The translations under genes were made by a program, and so were the position numbers. From contig OX327690.1 in the NCBI GenBank assembly GCA_946807835.1, positions 10,388,501-10,452,500 of the forward strand: DNA of 64,000 nucleotides, read 5' to 3'. The stretch is from Ailanthus altissimus (taxonomy: Eukaryota; Streptophyta; Magnoliopsida; Sapindales; Simaroubaceae). Of the stretch, positions 60,322-64,000 are shown piece after piece (the first letter of the stretch is position 1; every line of letters begins with the position of its first letter). The notes beneath the pieces are model-generated. The model did no database searches and was not told the DNA's origin. It saw only the letters and a program-made list of their open reading frames with translations.

Positions 60322-60838
60322 TGTTGAATTAGAGCATATTATGTTTGAATTTTGATACTTCATTTATTGCATTAGTTGTATTTGTAGACTTTTGGTGTAA
60401 GGGTAGTTGTAAGTCTTAGTTGTTGTCTTTTGAAATTCGTCAGCTCTCAACCACCAAGTTTGAATGTTGTAATAACTGCTTTGCAGTAGCCCTCCTAAAA
60501 ACTCTCTATAAATACCAAAGAGGATGAGAGGAGAGGGGCAGAGAGTGAGTCTTAAAGTACTTGTATTTTGAAGAGTTCTCTTATAAAAGTTTCTTCATTT
60601 AACTCTGTATCTCTTGGGTGGAATCCTTAGAGTAGTGAGTTTGAGAGCTCTGTATCTCTTATAGGATTCTTTGGGTGGTGAATTGTTTTGTATCCCATTG
60701 TATTTCTCTTGAGTGGTGAGATTGGTTTTGTACCACTTTTACTTTATCAGTGTTTAAGTTTATTTCAATAAAAGTGAGTGTTTGTTTTTTTTCTTCCAAT
60801 CTTATTATATTCTTTTCTAAACACTTGAGTCTGCATCA
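60322..60838 (+). mobile_element. 5' LTR of a Reina-like gypsy element
   Basis: It ends ctgcatca four bases before a PBS. A TATA-like ctctataaatacc lies near 60503-60515, with a short transcribed part after it. The left edge (tgttgaattagagc at 60322) is inferred from the usual TG start and LTR size; no second LTR is in the window to confirm it. Confidence 0.6.
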
Positions 60839-60842
60839 GTTT

Positions 60843-60854
60843 TGGTATTAGAGC
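60843..60854 (+). other. Primer binding site of the Reina-like element
   Basis: tggtattagagc, one base from the initiator Met tRNA complement, 28 bases before the gag start codon. Confidence 0.8.
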
Positions 60855-60882
60855 TTTTGGTTCATTTTGGCTTTGTATTTCA

Positions 60883-62087
60883 ATGGCCAAAGAACGTCGA
60901 TTTGTTCCAAAAATTGAAGAACAGCCAACAGCTCAAGCTGATACAAGAGGCATTCTAATTGAAGAATTGAGACAACAAATTCAGCAACTTCAACAACGTT
61001 TAGAATGTTTTGAAGATCGAGGTAAAATAGTGCAATATGAAGATCTCGATAATGGTTTTTCTAGCAATGATGAAGGTAATATAAATCTTTTTCATCAAGC
61101 TAAATCTCATCCTTCTGATGATAGTTCACCCATACATCAAAATGTTATAAGAAATATGACATTCAGAAATGATTATCGTCGAGATTTTCATATAAAAGTA
61201 GAAATACCAGATTTTGAGGGTGGAATGCACCCAGATGAGTTTGTGGATTGGTTGAACACCATAGAAAGAATTTTTTATTATCAAGTTGTTCCAAAAAATC
61301 AAAAGGTAAAAGTCATTGACATAAACTTAAAAAGTATGCTTCTTTATGGTAGGAAAATCTGAGAAAACAAATGATACGAGAAGGTAGAAGTAAGATCCTA
61401 ACCTGGGCGAAGATGAAACGAGAGCTTAGGAGGAAATATCTTCCGAAAAACTATCGGCAAGATATTTTTCTCAAACTGCACATTTTTTGTCAAAAGAAGC
61501 TTTCGGTAGAAGACTACACTGCAGAATTCAATCATCTCATGCTGAAATGCGATATGGCTGAACCAGAAAAATAGACAATTGCATGTTGTCTTAGGGGTTT
61601 AAGACCTGAGATTTCAAATATTGTGCAATTACAACTATACTTGACTTATGGAGATGTGTAGACTTACACTTAAGGTGGAGAATCAACAAAAGATGACACG
61701 CAGCGGCAAGTCTCGATTCTTGACACGAGAAGGCGTTTCTTATCGGGGAAGTACTTCCAACTCTAAGTCTATTCCTACTGCCAAACCTACTACAAGAACT
61801 TCTTCAAAGAATGAGGGTATCTCTAACCAAAAGAAACAAAACCATTATTCCAACACCAATTCTCACCAATGTTTCAAATGCCAAGGATATGGACATATTG
61901 CTTCTGAATGTCCAAATCGCAGGATTATGACACTTATTGAAGAAGAAGACGAAGAAGAGATTGATAACAACCATGCAGAACTTGAGGAAGACAATGATGA
62001 TAAAACTTATGAGGATGAAGGTGAAACTCTCATCTTTCGTAAAGTTTTAAATGTTTCCTATGAAGAAAAAGAAGAAGATTGGTTGTG
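60883..62087 (+). pseudogene. Ty3/gypsy (Reina-like) gag, broken
   Basis: The ATG at 60883 opens MAKERRFVPKIEE, followed by a glutamine-rich coiled-coil-like stretch (residues 25-45) and the capsid core with DFEGGMHPDEFVDWLNTIER. Near 61330 one base is gained or lost: the original frame ends at 61362, while the next frame gives ASLW-stop-ENLRKQ with Trp turned into a stop. Capsid sequence continues in 61371-61574 (RRKYLPKNYRQDIFLKLH, LSVEDYTAEFNHLMLKCD) to a further stop, and again from 61648. The zinc knuckle CFKCQGYGHIASECPN is intact at about 61870-61917 and is followed by an acidic tail. The breaks prevent translation of a full gag. The layout fits Reina-type chromoviruses, where gag and pol form one long frame. 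Confidence 0.88.
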
Positions 62088-64000
62088 AAAAAATATCTTT
62101 CATACTAGGTGTATTTCTCATGGCAAGGTGTGTAATGTCATAATTGATGAGGGTAGTTTTAAAAATGTGGCTTCTGCACACAAATGGTAGAAAAATTGGG
62201 CCTAAAGACATTAAAGCATCCTCAACCATACAAGCTTTCTTGGCTTAAAAAGGGAAATGAAATTAAGGTAAATCAACGCTGCCTAGTATATTTTTCTGTT
62301 GGCAAAAACTATAAAGATGAACGTTGTTCTAATGGATGCTTGTCATTTACTTCTTGGTCGTCCATGGCACTATGATAGAAACATTATTCATGATGGCTAT
62401 AAAAACACTTATTCCTTTGTCAAGGATGGTGTTAAAGTCATTTTGCGTCCTTCTAAGATGTCAATGCTCTTAAGCCTTTTAAATGGGAGGGAAATAATTT
62501 CTTGACTCTTTCTAAATGTAAGACGGAATTTTCAAAAGTTGATGAAGCCTTTGCTCTTATAGTGTTTGAAGAAAACAATGATAGGCCTAAGCCACCTTTT
62601 ATAATGAAGAAGCTACTTCAAGAATTTCAAGATGTAATACTGATGAGATACCACCAGGATTGCCTCCTATGAGAAACATTCAACATGTCATTGATCTTAT
62701 TCTAGGAGCTGTTCTACTAAACAAAGCCGCCTACAAAATGAGTCCTAAAGAGCATGCTGAACTTCAAAGTCAAGTAAATGAGCTTCTGACCAAAAGCTTA
62801 ATTGAAGAAAGTAAGAGCCTTTATGCTATTCCTGCTCTCCTTGTGCCCAAGAAGGATGGTTCTTTTTTTTTTTTTTGTGGATAGTAAAGCCATCAACAAA
62901 ATTACCATTGATTATCATTTCCCAATTTCTCAATTTGATGATCTTCTTGACCAACTGGATGGAGCTTGTATTTTCTCCAAGATTGATCTACGGAGTGGAT
63001 ACCATCAAATAAGGATGAAGCCAGGTAACGAATGGAAGAAAGCATTCAAGACAAAAGATAGGCTTTATGAATGGAAGGTGATACCTTTTAAACTTTCAAA
63101 TGCTCTCAGTATTTTTATGCGTTTGATGAATCATATTTTGAAGCCCTACATTGGAAGATTCGTTGTTGTCTACTTCGATGACATTCTTATTTATAACAAC
63201 GATGAGGAACAACACTTGAATCATCTTCATCACGTTTTCAACACTTTGAGGAAACAGAAGCTTTATGTCAACCTAAAGAAATGTGAGTTCTTCTTTAATT
63301 TCCTTATCGTTTTAGTCTATGTAGACTCTAAAGATGGAATTAAAATGGATCCTAGTAAGGTGGAAGCTATTTTGAACTGGCCTATTCCTCAAACTCTTCA
63401 TGATGTTCGAAGCTTTCATAGATTAGCTTTATTTTACCAGCGTTTCATTAAAGGATTTAGTTCAATCATGGCACCAATCACTGAATGTTTAAAGGGTGAT
63501 CACTTCAAGTGGACAAATGAAGCACAAAGGCATTTTGACCACATCAAAGCAAAGGTAACCCAAGCCTCTATTCTTGCATTACCAAATTTTGACAAAGTGT
63601 TCGAGGTTGAGTGTGATACATCAAATGTGGGAATTGGCACTATCCTTAGTCAAGAAGGTAAACCCATTGCTTTCTTCAGTGAAAAATTGAGTGATTCACG
63701 CAAGAATAATTCTACTTATGATAAAGAGTTCTATGTTATTTGTCGAGCTCTAGATCATTGGAGTCATTATCTTTTTCCAAAACCTTTTGTTCTTTATTCT
63801 GATTATAAAGCACTTAAGTTCATAAATAGCCAGTACAAATTTAATAAGCGTCATGCTCATTGGGTTGAATTCCTTCAATCCTTCAATCCTTCAACTTCAC
63901 CATTAAGCACAAATCTGGAGTTCAAAATGTGGTGGCTGATGCATTAAGTCAAAAATATTCTTTGTTGTCCTTTATGCAAGTGAAAGTTGTAGACTTTGAG
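62088..64000 (+). pseudogene. Ty3/gypsy (Reina-like) pol: protease, RT, RNase H; runs off the window
   Basis: The protease site is seen as CNVIIDEGSFKNVAS (about 62130-62175) and its C-terminal part as DACHLLLGRPWHYDR (62329-62373). RT starts at 62660 (LPPMRNIQHVIDLILG). It carries VPKKDGS, then a run of 14 T (62863-62876) where the family has other residues, with a one-base shift. It continues in another frame with [13 protein letters not shown], the YFDDILIY catalytic box (63171-63194) and [12 protein letters not shown]. RNase H follows to about 63890 ([18 protein letters not shown]). There an 8-bp unit repeated three times shifts the frame again. The continuing frame reads [19 protein letters not shown] to the window end, so integrase would lie beyond it. 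Chain breaks make it inactive. Confidence 0.9.

Overview
This is AT-rich nuclear DNA from a flowering plant, most likely a eudicot; I cannot name the species. No intact host gene is visible. The window is a graveyard of nested LTR retrotransposons, plus a Mutator-like (MULE) remnant, a decayed DUF1985-type gene and an old piece of plastid ycf1. The plant call rests on initiator-Met-tRNA primer binding sites (TGGTATCAGAGC type), Tekay- and Reina-like Ty3/gypsy proteins, Ty1/copia proteins, MuDR/DUF1985 proteins and plastid-derived DNA.

Region 1 (1-27,497, minus strand): a tandem array of one Tekay-like Ty3/gypsy family with LTRs of about 2.8 kb. The order is [gag A]-LTR A-[internal B]-LTR B-[internal C]-LTR C. 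LTRs A and B each have a PBS plus gag on one side and a polypurine tract plus the end of pol on the other, so neighbouring elements share them. Later insertions sit in the array: family-L copia LTRs (253-646, 5307-7256, 10038-13208), two 'S' solo LTRs (13410-14907, 22690-24253) with 5-bp target duplications, an 'N' solo LTR (10624-12028), and an inverted piece of the gypsy LTR (7257-7604).

Region 2 (27,498-42,375): a small copia gag/LTR fragment, then a structurally complete but coding-dead Ty1/copia element (28432-42375, TSD ctaag). Its pol holds a solo LTR of its own family (34038-36191, TSD aatag). Its 3' LTR holds two more insertions (38552-39762 and 39938-42306, the latter with TSD tatat).

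Region 3 (42,376-49,450): a diverged plastid ycf1 fragment (about 42573-43160), a short tandem duplication interrupted by a copia gag fragment, and unassigned AT-rich DNA.

Region 4 (49,450-56,600): a MULE transposase N-terminal fragment (+) facing a broken DUF1985 gene (-) that is split by a family-L solo LTR (51292-53500, TSD gtttt). An extremely AT-rich tract and a decayed repeat array follow.

Region 5 (56,600-64,000): a 215-bp copia LTR with adjacent PBS, a family-L solo LTR in its leader (57154-58971, TSD tatcg), then the 5' LTR, gag and pol of a Reina-like Ty3/gypsy element that runs off the right edge. Its frame is broken by a poly-T run in RT and an 8-bp repeat expansion in RNase H, among other lesions.

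The most informative signals are the shared-LTR tandem array and a conserved inverted-repeat module near the 3' end of the family-L LTRs, which persists although the rest of their 3' halves differ.
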